Shown here: piece by piece, positions 44,758-52,686 of the stretch
Layout of the letters: each line of letters opens with the position of its first letter
Position numbering within the stretch: position 1 is the first letter of the stretch
Assembly: GCA_049840595.1 (NCBI GenBank)
Contig: JASGKO010000041.1
Coordinates: forward strand, 124,001-188,000
Direction: 5' to 3'
DNA from: JASGKO01 sp049840595
GTDB taxonomy: Bacteria > Verrucomicrobiota > Verrucomicrobiia > Chthoniobacterales > Chthoniobacteraceae
Length of the DNA stretch: 64,000 nt
Notes under the pieces: generated by a model
Told to the model about the DNA's origin: nothing
The model's database searches: none
Seen by the model: the letters and a program-made list of their open reading frames with translations, nothing else
Position numbers and translations under genes: made by a program

Positions 44758-45990
44758 TTACATATAGAAGTGCCAGCTGGCAAAGAGCGCCATAAAGAAG
44801 GCGGCCAGCATGCTGCAGGAGCAGAGCCACGCCCGTTCAAACCAATCGCGCCGCATGGCGAGGCCGAGCAGAATGAAGACGGGAAAAAACGTGAGCCCGA
44901 AACGGGGCATCCCTGAGAGACCGGCGGTGCACATCACGAAAAACACCGAGGCCGCACTGAAAAAGCCGTAGCTCGCCCGCAGCCGGAAGGCCAGGAGCGA
45001 CATCGCGAAAAGAAAAACGGTGAAAATGAGATCGAGCAGCGAGCCCTCCCATCGCAACGAGCTGTAGCTTCCATCAAAATAGGGCGCAAAGGCCACCCAC
45101 GGCCAGGTGAGGAAGCGCTTATGCGTCTGGTAACCGCTGAGCACATCGCCATGCGAGAGGATGAAATGCTGATAGGCAAAAACCGAGGCAATACCCAGTG
45201 GAGTGAGCGCCAGCCACAGGATATCGGGGCGAATCGCCCGCCAGCGCCAGCCACGCGGCGCGAGATATTCCACCAGCAGCGCCGGCCCGATGATCACCCC
45301 GGGTGGCCGGGTGGCCGTGATCAGGGCCGCGAGCAAACCAGCCAGCCACCATTGCCCCTTGCGGGCCGCAAAGAACGCCGCCACCACCAGCAGCAGGAAA
45401 AGCGATTCCACATACACCGCCGAAAGATACAGCGTGCTCGGAAATACCAGCAGCGCGAGGGCTGCGCCACGCGCGGTGGCCTCATCGTGATCCAGCCGCA
45501 CCAGCTTCACGAGCAGGGTCAACAGGCCAAGCAAGGCAGCGTTGGAAATCAGGAGCCCCATTTCCAGATAGCGCACTGGCGGCGGGTTCCCCAGCAGCTT
45601 CACGGAATGCATCAGCAAAGGATAGACCGGGAAAAAATTCAAATTCGTCTCCCCGCTTTCCGCCCCCGGCTGCCGGTGCCCATAGCCATACTGGGCGATC
45701 GAGTAATACCACCAACTGTCCCAGCGGGCCCAGCTATTGACGAACCAGCGCTTGGGCTGGGGCCAGGTGCCCTTCTGGATCGTCTCGATCTGGCCGCTGC
45801 CATCGACCACCCAGGTGTGGCTGAAGGTTCCCGGCGGGATCATGTAGAGCGCCAGCGCACCAATGATCGAAAGCACCGCGCGGCTGACCAGCCACGGCAC
45901 AAACACCATGCGAAACCACCAGTGGCCCGTGATTTTACCCACCCGCTCCCGCAGCGGCGTGGTCGAACTTTCCCCTCCCTCATAGCTCAC
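44758..45990 (-). CDS. PIG-V-like membrane glycosyltransferase
   Basis: A 410-residue protein with about ten membrane segments. NSWARWDSWWYYSIAQYGYG carries the WDxxxY active-site pattern of PIG-V/GT-C transferases, followed by NLNFFPVYPLLMHSVK and a polytopic C-terminal part. Such enzymes use polyprenyl-phosphate sugars to modify lipids or proteins on the outer face of the inner membrane. Its start overlaps the adenosine deaminase stop by 11 bp, indicating co-transcription without an obvious functional link. Confidence 0.75.
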   Translation of the reverse strand: MSYEGGESSTTPLRERVGKITGHWWFRMVFVPWLVSRAVLSIIGALALYMIPPGTFSHTWVVDGSGQIETIQKGTWPQPKRWFVNSWARWDSWWYYSIAQYGYGHRQPGAESGETNLNFFPVYPLLMHSVKLLGNPPPVRYLEMGLLISNAALLGLLTLLVKLVRLDHDEATARGAALALLVFPSTLYLSAVYVESLFLLLVVAAFFAARKGQWWLAGLLAALITATRPPGVIIGPALLVEYLAPRGWRWRAIRPDILWLALTPLGIASVFAYQHFILSHGDVLSGYQTHKRFLTWPWVAFAPYFDGSYSSLRWEGSLLDLIFTVFLFAMSLLAFRLRASYGFFSAASVFFVMCTAGLSGMPRFGLTFFPVFILLGLAMRRDWFERAWLCSCSMLAAFFMALFASWHFYM

Positions 45991-47047
45991 CGCGGACCCT
46001 GGCGTAGCCGGGCTTGATTACGTTGTAGATGAGCTTGAGGCGGTCGTCGAAGGGGATGAAGGCGCTCTTGATCGCATTGATGGTGATCTTTTCCAGATCG
46101 GCCAGCGTGAGGCCGAATTCATCCACCGCAATCTGGAATTCCTTGGTCATCGTGGTGTCGCTCATCAGCCGGTCGTCCGTGTTGATGGTGACGCGGAAAC
46201 CGCGGTCGAAGTAGAGGCGAAACGGGTGCTCCTTCATCGTCCGCACGGCGCCGGTATGCACATTCGACGAGAGGCACATTTCCAACGGGATGCGGCGGTC
46301 GAGGATATACTGGGCCAGCGTGCCGAGGCCGACAATTTTGCCCTCCACGATCGTCATGTCCTCCAGCAAGCGCGTGGCATGGCCGAGCCGGTGGGCCCCG
46401 CAAAGCTGGAGCGCCTGCCAGATACTCGCCACCCCGAAGGCCTCGCCCGCATGGAGCGTACTGTAGAAGTTGGCGGCCTGGATCGCATGAAATGCAGGCG
46501 CGTGTTCTTTGGGCGGATACCCCGCTTCCTCGCCCGCGAGATCGAAGCCGACCACCCCGCGATGGCGGAAATCAATCGCCAGCTCCGCCCATTCCAGCGC
46601 ATCGGTCATATTGCGCATCGCGCAGATGATGAGGCCCCACTTGACCCCGTATTTCTCCTCGCCGCGCTTGAACCCATCGATTGCCGCCTGCACGATTGCC
46701 TCGGGCGTAAGCCCCCGGGCCTGATGAAAGACCGGAGCAAAGCGGGCCTCGGCATAAACCACGCCGTCGTGATACATGTCCTCGATAAATTCGAACGCCA
46801 CGCGCTCGATGCCCGAGCGGGTCTGCATCACGGCACAGGTATGGGCAAAGCCCTCCAGGTATTCGGGGAGATTCCCCTTGTTTGCCCCGCGATGAAACCA
46901 GGCCCCCAATTCTTTCGCATCCTGCGTGGGGAGACCGGTGTAGCCACAGTCGTGGGCCAGTTCGATTACCGTCTGCGGACGAAGGCCGCCGTCGAGATGT
47001 TCATGAAGCAATACTTTCGGGAGTTCCTGCAAATTCATGAACGGCAA
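45980..47047 (-). CDS. add: Adenosine deaminase
   Basis: A 355-residue amidohydrolase that converts adenosine to inosine. Zinc and catalytic blocks: VLLHEHLDGGLRP near the start, TLHAGEAFGVASI with the catalytic Glu, LEMCLSSNVHTGAV and TINTDDRLMSDT with the metal-binding Asp. The first residues MPFMNLQEL allow two starts (47047 or 47038). It is first in the pair with the PIG-V-like gene. Confidence 0.88.
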   Translation of the reverse strand: MPFMNLQELPKVLLHEHLDGGLRPQTVIELAHDCGYTGLPTQDAKELGAWFHRGANKGNLPEYLEGFAHTCAVMQTRSGIERVAFEFIEDMYHDGVVYAEARFAPVFHQARGLTPEAIVQAAIDGFKRGEEKYGVKWGLIICAMRNMTDALEWAELAIDFRHRGVVGFDLAGEEAGYPPKEHAPAFHAIQAANFYSTLHAGEAFGVASIWQALQLCGAHRLGHATRLLEDMTIVEGKIVGLGTLAQYILDRRIPLEMCLSSNVHTGAVRTMKEHPFRLYFDRGFRVTINTDDRLMSDTTMTKEFQIAVDEFGLTLADLEKITINAIKSAFIPFDDRLKLIYNVIKPGYARVRGEL

Positions 47048-47118
47048 TTACACATGCTTGCCGGAGAAGATGCAAACCTCTCGCTTGGGAAATTGCATAT
47101 CAGCGTTTGACCGAAAAG

Positions 47119-47421
47119 CTATTCGTCCAACTCAAGCACCACTCGATCCTCTGCCTCCTCCCCTCTCACACCGTGAATTCGAATAGTCTCCACCAGCAAA
47201 TCAAAATCGCGCTTGCCCAGCCGTTGTCTTGAAAGTGAAGCATTGATCCATCGAATCGTAAAACCGCCATCCGGTGTTCCAAAGCCACCGCGAAGAATAT
47301 CGTTGAAGGCATCCAGATTTCGTCCCCATCTCGCACCGGGGATCATCGTTGAACTGACTATTTCGTAAAACTCCTCCAAGGTGTGGAACCTGGCGCCATC
47401 GATGATGAAAATCCCGTTCAT
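47119..47421 (-). CDS. Barstar-family ribonuclease inhibitor
   Basis: A 100-residue protein with the barstar core: FHTLEEFYEIVSSTMIPGARWGRNLDAFNDILRGG, GFGTPDGGFTIRWINASLSR. Barstar binds and blocks an extracellular ribonuclease of the barnase type. No barnase-like gene is found in the window, so this is an orphan immunity-type gene. The fold could also inhibit another partner. Confidence 0.8.
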   Translation of the reverse strand: MNGIFIIDGARFHTLEEFYEIVSSTMIPGARWGRNLDAFNDILRGGFGTPDGGFTIRWINASLSRQRLGKRDFDLLVETIRIHGVRGEEAEDRVVLELDE

Positions 47422-47659
47422 AAAGCCACGAAGCAGTTATCCGAGAGCAGATCAAACCTCAAACATCTCTTATCACCCTCTCTTGTATTAATCGCATCCC
47501 TTCTTGCAATTCCCCCCACTCTGAACGATACTCCTCACCCTTCGCCCGGTGATTGCCGGTTTGGAGTGCTTCTCCGAAAGCTTAAACCGCAACCCGGGAA
47601 ACGGCCTGGCCGCTTCTTCGCCGCCCCGCTTTGGCGCGGCATTGTCAGTGCCTTTATTT

Positions 47660-47875
47660 ATGGCAGAAAACGTAATTGAAACCGAAGGTAGGATTACCTC
47701 CGTACTCGCCGGAACCATGTTCCGGGTCGAACTTGAAAACAAGCATAGCGTGCTCGCGCACATCTCGGGCAAGATGCGCCAGCGCTTCATCCGCCTCACC
47801 AATGGCGACCGCGTGAAGCTCGAAATGTCGCCCTACGACTTGAACAAAGCCCGCATCGTTTACCGTCTCGGCTAG
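47660..47875 (+). CDS. infA: Translation initiation factor IF-1
   Basis: A 71-residue S1/OB-fold protein: MAENVIETEGRITSVLAGTM, FRVELENKHSVLAHISGKMR and NGDRVKLEMSPYDLNKARIVYRLG. It binds the 30S A site during initiation. I chose the ATG at 47660, which begins exactly at the family's conserved start; the frame is open further upstream, but that part is non-conserved. Confidence 0.95.
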   Translation: MAENVIETEGRITSVLAGTMFRVELENKHSVLAHISGKMRQRFIRLTNGDRVKLEMSPYDLNKARIVYRLG

Positions 47876-48072
47876 GCTCTGCTCTGAAAATACCGCTTGC
47901 TCGCGGAGGCAATCGGGTGTCTGTTGGAGGCCACAAGTTTGGAGCCTCTCAAGGTTTGGTAGATTGCTAGTTGTTAGATGATGCGGGGTTACCCGTAGAT
48001 TTCAGTGGCAGTTTGAAATCCGATGACCGGAAACAGCCACAGACTTCCACGCTTGCGATAAACATCCACATT

Positions 48073-48447
48073 ATGTCCAACAAACTCTACGTCGGGAATC
48101 TTTCCTTCGATACCACTGAAGTTGATCTTCAGGACGCCTTTGCCGAAGCCGGCACGGTCTCCGAAGTCGCGCTGATGCAGGACAAGTTCACGGGCCGCTC
48201 CCGTGGCTTCGCCTTCGTCACCATGTCCTCGCCTGAAGAAGCCCAGCAGGCGATCAGCCTGTTCCACGGCAAGAACCTCCAGGGTCGTTCCCTCACCGTC
48301 AACGAAGCGCGTCCTCGCGAAGAGCGCGCTCCCGGTGGCGGCGGCGGTGGCCGTTCCTTCGGTGGTCCTCGCGGCGATCGCGGTGATCGTGGCGGTGGCC
48401 GCAACGAACGCGGCGGCGGCGGTGGCGGCTACGGCCGTCGCTACTAA
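48073..48447 (+). CDS. Glycine-rich RNA-binding protein (RRM)
   Basis: A 124-residue protein with one RRM: RNP2 KLYVGNLSF near the start and RNP1 RGFAFVTM, followed by a Gly/Arg-rich tail (GGGGGGRSFGGPRGDRGDRG). Such proteins act as RNA chaperones, often cold-induced. The upstream 200 bp (47876-48072) contain no gene and could be a long leader. A strong terminator follows at 48481. Confidence 0.9.
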   Translation: MSNKLYVGNLSFDTTEVDLQDAFAEAGTVSEVALMQDKFTGRSRGFAFVTMSSPEEAQQAISLFHGKNLQGRSLTVNEARPREERAPGGGGGGRSFGGPRGDRGDRGGGRNERGGGGGGYGRRY

Positions 48448-48480
48448 GCCTCGGCGCTTTCCCTATTTTTAGTTTTTCGA

Positions 48481-48507
48481 CGCCCTGACGAAAGTCAGGG
48501 CGTTTTT
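48481..48507 (+). terminator. Terminator of the RRM gene
   Basis: A 9-bp stem CGCCCTGAC / GTCAGGGCG with a GAAA tetraloop is followed by five T. It is 34 bp after the stop codon. Confidence 0.9.
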
Positions 48508-48721
48508 GTTTTTAGTCCCGGTGATAAGTGTCTCAAGCGATCTCTCACGCAAAACAAACGCCGGATAAAATCCTCCATCACCCCCTCAAAACCTCCAAAG
48601 CCAGCACAAGCTACCACAGAGAAACCACATTACAAACCGCCCTAAATTGGAACTTTTTGTTTGCCAAAGGGATAGAATCTGCTTTTTTGGCGGCCAGTTT
48701 TGCGAAAAACCGACAAAAATT

Positions 48722-49225
48722 ATGCGTTACATTTTTGCCCTACTTTTAATTCTTCCGAGCCTTGCCACCATTGGATGCGCCAGCACCAAGCCCTGCAGTT
48801 CCTGCAAGGCTGCCGTCGTCCTGGGCACAGGAAAGACGAAGAAGGTTCGCACGACTGCCTACACCTGCACTGAAAAAGGGGGGCCCCGCAGCGCGGTGGG
48901 CTCACGTTTGAAGACCGGCGAAATCAACAGCGCCTCCGCCGATTGGTCGGTTTACCCGATTGGCACGAAATTCCGCATCAAGGAGACCGGCCAGGTTTTC
49001 GTCGTGGACGATTACGGCTCCGCGCTGGTCGGCACGCAGACGATTGATCTCTACAAGCCGAGCCGCCTCGAAATGCGCAAGTGGGGCGTGCGTAACGTGA
49101 ATATCGAGATCATCGAATGGGGCAGCGACGAGAAGAGCCTCGAAATCTTGAAGGAACGCACCCGGAACCGCCATGTGCGGGAAATGGTGAAGAATCTCCG
49201 CGGCCAGAACGCCCACGAAGGGTAG
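48722..49225 (+). CDS. 3D-domain lipoprotein (double-psi barrel)
   Basis: A 167-residue protein with a lipoprotein signal (FALLLILPSLATIGCAS; the Cys after LATIG is the lipidation site). The C-terminal part has TAYTCTEKGGPRSAVG and VVDDYGSALVGTQTIDLY, the 3D (Asp-Asp-Asp) double-psi barrel found in peptidoglycan lytic enzymes such as MltA and in Rpf-like proteins. It may bind or cut the cell wall. The start at 48722 is chosen because the signal peptide begins there. Confidence 0.8.
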   Translation: MRYIFALLLILPSLATIGCASTKPCSSCKAAVVLGTGKTKKVRTTAYTCTEKGGPRSAVGSRLKTGEINSASADWSVYPIGTKFRIKETGQVFVVDDYGSALVGTQTIDLYKPSRLEMRKWGVRNVNIEIIEWGSDEKSLEILKERTRNRHVREMVKNLRGQNAHEG

Positions 49226-49325
49226 GCAGCCAGCCTCCACCGCCAGGGGCGTAAAAATAACTTACACGTTGTTTTTACAAATCTGCGGTTGAACGCAAGG
49301 CCCGGCCTTGGCTAGCGTGAGGGAT

Positions 49326-50297
49326 ATGAAGATTTTTGTTACCGGCGGCGCCGGCTACATTGGCAGCATCTGCGTCCAACAACTGATCGAGCAGGGCCAT
49401 CAGGTCACCGTGTTCGACAACCTCAGCGAAGGCCATCGACTGGCCATTCATCCGCAGGCGACGTTCATCGAAGGCGATTTTGAAAATCGCGACGTGATCA
49501 CCAACGCCATGCTCCAGGAAAAACCCGACGCGGTGATGCACTTCGCGGCCAACGCCCTGGTTGGCGAGAGCATGACGAATCCCTCGAAGTATTTCCGCAA
49601 CAACGTGGCGAACGGGGTAAACCTGCTCGACGCCTGCGTTACGGCCGGGGTGAAGAAATTCGTCTTCAGCTCCACCTGCGCCACCTTCGGCCCGCCCGAT
49701 CGCGTGCCGCTCGACGAATCGCTGCCCCAGCGTCCGATCAATCCCTACGGCGAGTCCAAGCTGCTGTTTGAGAAAATCCTCCGCTGGTATGACGAAATCC
49801 ACGGCCTCAAATTCGTGGCCCTGCGTTACTTCAACGCCGCCGGCGCCAACGGCCCGTTCGGCGAAGATCACCGCATCGAGACCCACCTCATTCCCAACGT
49901 GCTCAAGGTCGCCCTGGGCCAGCGCGAGCATGTGGAAATCTACGGCACCGATTACGAGACGCCGGATGGCACCTGCATCCGCGACTACATCCACATCCTC
50001 GATCTCGCGCAGGCGCACATCCTCGCGCTGAGCACGGAGAAGAGCGATTTCTACAACCTCGGCACCGGTGGCGGCACCAGCGTCCGCGAAGTGATCGCGG
50101 CCTGCGAGAAAGTCACTGGCAAGAAAATCCCGGTGATCGAGAAGCCGCGCCGCGCGGGCGACCCGCCCAAGCTCATCGGCGCCTCCGGCAAGATCAAAGC
50201 CGAGCTCGGCTGGAAGCCGCAGTACGAGGACATCGAGAAAATCGTCGCCAGCGCCTGGGCCTGGCACGTAGATCATCCGAACGGCTACGGGGACTAG
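49326..50297 (+). CDS. galE: UDP-glucose 4-epimerase
   Basis: A 323-residue short-chain dehydrogenase-type epimerase that interconverts UDP-glucose and UDP-galactose. NAD site MKIFVTGGAGYIGSICVQQL, catalytic SSTCATFGPP (Ser/Thr) and INPYGESKLLFEKIL (Tyr-x-x-x-Lys). Together with the UDP-glucose dehydrogenase 5 kb away it supplies sugar nucleotides for envelope polysaccharides. A terminator follows. Confidence 0.93.
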   Translation: MKIFVTGGAGYIGSICVQQLIEQGHQVTVFDNLSEGHRLAIHPQATFIEGDFENRDVITNAMLQEKPDAVMHFAANALVGESMTNPSKYFRNNVANGVNLLDACVTAGVKKFVFSSTCATFGPPDRVPLDESLPQRPINPYGESKLLFEKILRWYDEIHGLKFVALRYFNAAGANGPFGEDHRIETHLIPNVLKVALGQREHVEIYGTDYETPDGTCIRDYIHILDLAQAHILALSTEKSDFYNLGTGGGTSVREVIAACEKVTGKKIPVIEKPRRAGDPPKLIGASGKIKAELGWKPQYEDIEKIVASAWAWHVDHPNGYGD

Positions 50298-50328
50298 CCT
50301 CGAACCCATCGACTCCATTTCACTTTCC

Positions 50329-50358
50329 AAAAAGCGCAGCTCCGGCTGCGCTTTTTTT
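50329..50358 (+). terminator. Terminator of galE
   Basis: A 12-bp stem AAAAAGCGCAGC / GCTGCGCTTTTT with a TCCG loop followed by more T. Confidence 0.9.
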
Positions 50359-50459
50359 CTTCAACAGCACGTCCCTGCTCACCCAACCTCATTTTTCAAA
50401 GCCTGTTCCCAAAAGCCAATCCCTTGGAAAACAGATTTTTGCATTTCCCTGTTTTCGTT

Positions 50460-50490
50460 GTGCGCAAACTTTGCGTAAGGTCTGCGCACC
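50460..50490. promoter_or_regulatory. Three tandem TGCGYAAR-like half-sites before the NDH-2 fusion gene
   Basis: GTGCGCAAA (50460), TTGCGTAAG (50471) and CTGCGCACC (50482) start 11 bp apart, and CGCAAA-C-TTTGCG at 50463-50475 is a perfect palindrome. The last copy directly abuts the ATG at 50491. The core is shared with the half-sites at 33.4-35.6 kb, but the spacing differs. A regulator site or a promoter-proximal control region is inferred. Confidence 0.4.
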
Positions 50491-52581
50491 ATGAGTGAAG
50501 GGCTTAATTTCGACGTGGTGATCGCCGGGGGCGGCTTCGCCGGAGTTTATTGCGCGCAGGCGCTTTCGCGGAAACTTGGGCCGGAGGCCCGGGAACGCGT
50601 GGCCGTCATTGCCGATCAAAATTTCATGCTGTTCCAGCCGATGCTGGCGGAGGTGGCGGGCTCGTCCATCTCGCCGCAGCATGTGGTGAACCCGATCCGC
50701 CAGCTCGTGAAGCACTGCACCGTGTTGCGCGCAAAGATTTCCGAGATCGATTATCCAGGCCGCAAGCTGATCCTCAAGGCCGGTAATTTTACCAGCGAAG
50801 TCATCGTCACCTTTGACCATCTTGTCCTTGCCGTGGGCGGCATCGTGGACCTGAGCCGCACGCCGGGCATGCCCGAGCATGCCTACCTCATGAAAACGGT
50901 GGGTGACGCCGGCCTGCTCCGCACCGGGCTGCTCGACCGCTTTGAAGAGGCCAACCTGGAAACCGATCCGGTGAAGCGTCGCAAGCTGCTCTCCATCGTG
51001 ATCGTCGGCGGCGGCTTCTCCGGCGTGGAAACCGCGGGCGAGTTGCTCGACTTGATTCGCAGCCTGAAGCGCTTCTACCCCGCAATCAAGGACGACGAAC
51101 CGCAGGTCACGCTCATTCACGGACGCGAGCATCTGCTGCCGGAAGTCAGCGAATCGCTGGGCGTCTATTGCGAGAAAAACCTCACCGCCCGCGGTATGAA
51201 GCTGATCATGAACGCCCGCGTGACCAGCATGACGGCGAGCAAGATCCAGCTCGCCGACGGTCGCATCATCGAGAGCAGCCTGGTCGTCTCCACGGTCGGC
51301 AACGCGCCGCATCCGCTCGTGCTCGACCTGATCGCGAAGAATAAATTTGAAAACTCCCGCAGCCGCATCCTCACCGACGAGACGATGCTGGTGAAGGGAC
51401 AGGAAAACCTGTGGGCCGCGGGCGATTGCGCCGGCGTCCCGCTCGCGGGCGGCAAAGTGGTGGATGGCAAAGCCGAGTTGTGCCCTCCCACCGCACAGTT
51501 TGCCTATCGCCAGGGGCAGACCTTGGGCAAAAACCTCGCGGCGATGCTCAAGGCGAAGATGACCGGCGCGCCGAAGCCCAAGCCAGCCAAGTTCACCTTC
51601 AAGGGCCTGGGCGAACTGGCCGCGATCGGTCACCAATCCGCCGTCGCGGAGATCATGGGGGTCAAATTCTCCGGCATCCTCGCCTGGCTGATGTGGCGGA
51701 CGATCTACACCATGAAGCTGCCGGGCATCGAGAAGAAGCTCCGCGTGGTCATCGACTGGACGCTCGACCTTTTCTTCCCGCGCGACATTACGCTCTTCAA
51801 CACCCAGGCCACGAACGTGCTCACCGAGGTGCATCTGGAAAAGGACGACGTGATCTTCCACCCGGGTGAACCGGCGCTTTCCTTCTATATGGTGAAGCAG
51901 GGCAAAATCGACCTGCTGGACGAAAACGGCCTCGTGAAATCGCTCGGGCCGGGCGAGCACTTCGGCGAGCGCGCGCTGCTCAACGACAAGATCTGGCGCT
52001 TCAAGGCCGTCGCCGCCGAAACGAGCACGCTCGTCTCGCTCAATGGCGAGGCGTTCCACACCATCTCCAGTGCCAGCGAATCGATCCGCGCCTTCTTCCA
52101 GCACTCCGCCGCGCAATACACCACCCGCGAGCAAATCGAGCGCATGCTCTCCGGCCTCGCCGATTCCGTGCGCGCCCTGAACGCCGCCCAGGTAATGAAG
52201 GTTCCGCTCACGGTGACCTCCGACTTGACGGTGCAAAACGCCATGGATCTGCTGGTCGAGCACTCCTACACCTCGCTGCCGTTGATCGATCCCGAAGGCA
52301 AGCCGCTGGGCCTGATCAACCAGAACCGCCTGTTCGACGCGATCGAAGCCGGGGAAGTCGTGGGCTCCACCTTGTTGAAGGATTTCCCGCCGCTCACCTT
52401 CGCCACCGTATTACCCTCCACGCCGGTGCCTGAAGTGGTCGAGCGCTTCTGCCGGAGCGGACGCCGCAAGTTGCTGGTGGTGGATGCCAGCGGCAAGCTC
52501 GCCGGGGTCGTGACGCCGGTGGACCTGATGTCCCGCAGCGCCAGCCCTCAAATCGAGACTCCGCCGGTTGCGACCAGCTAG
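50491..52581 (+). CDS. Type II NADH dehydrogenase-like protein fused to cNMP-binding and CBS domains
   Basis: A 696-residue protein in three parts. Residues about 1-430 are an NDH-2-type flavoprotein: FAD motif VVIAGGGFAGVYC (13-18), NAD motif IVIVGGGFSGVETAGEL and ENLWAAGDCAGVPL. Residues about 445-555 are a cyclic-nucleotide-binding fold (VIFHPGEPALSFYMVKQGKI, GEHFGERALLNDKIWRFKA with the phosphate-cassette Glu and Arg). Residues about 565-690 are a CBS pair (SYTSLPLIDPEGKPLGLI, RRKLLVVDASGKLAGVV). NDH-2 normally lacks such C-terminal sensors. Control of a quinone-linked NADH oxidation by a nucleotide signal is a reasonable inference. No frame break lies between the parts, so the fusion is real. 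Confidence 0.85.
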   Translation: MSEGLNFDVVIAGGGFAGVYCAQALSRKLGPEARERVAVIADQNFMLFQPMLAEVAGSSISPQHVVNPIRQLVKHCTVLRAKISEIDYPGRKLILKAGNFTSEVIVTFDHLVLAVGGIVDLSRTPGMPEHAYLMKTVGDAGLLRTGLLDRFEEANLETDPVKRRKLLSIVIVGGGFSGVETAGELLDLIRSLKRFYPAIKDDEPQVTLIHGREHLLPEVSESLGVYCEKNLTARGMKLIMNARVTSMTASKIQLADGRIIESSLVVSTVGNAPHPLVLDLIAKNKFENSRSRILTDETMLVKGQENLWAAGDCAGVPLAGGKVVDGKAELCPPTAQFAYRQGQTLGKNLAAMLKAKMTGAPKPKPAKFTFKGLGELAAIGHQSAVAEIMGVKFSGILAWLMWRTIYTMKLPGIEKKLRVVIDWTLDLFFPRDITLFNTQATNVLTEVHLEKDDVIFHPGEPALSFYMVKQGKIDLLDENGLVKSLGPGEHFGERALLNDKIWRFKAVAAETSTLVSLNGEAFHTISSASESIRAFFQHSAAQYTTREQIERMLSGLADSVRALNAAQVMKVPLTVTSDLTVQNAMDLLVEHSYTSLPLIDPEGKPLGLINQNRLFDAIEAGEVVGSTLLKDFPPLTFATVLPSTPVPEVVERFCRSGRRKLLVVDASGKLAGVVTPVDLMSRSASPQIETPPVATS

Positions 52582-52686
52582 CGCAGGCGGCAAATGCCGA
52601 AAGCCCCAATCGGGCCGCTGGAAATGGCTCCGCTTTTCCTCTTGGCAAGCGTGCACGCCGTTGGATAGCTTCGCCCTTCCGGTTTC

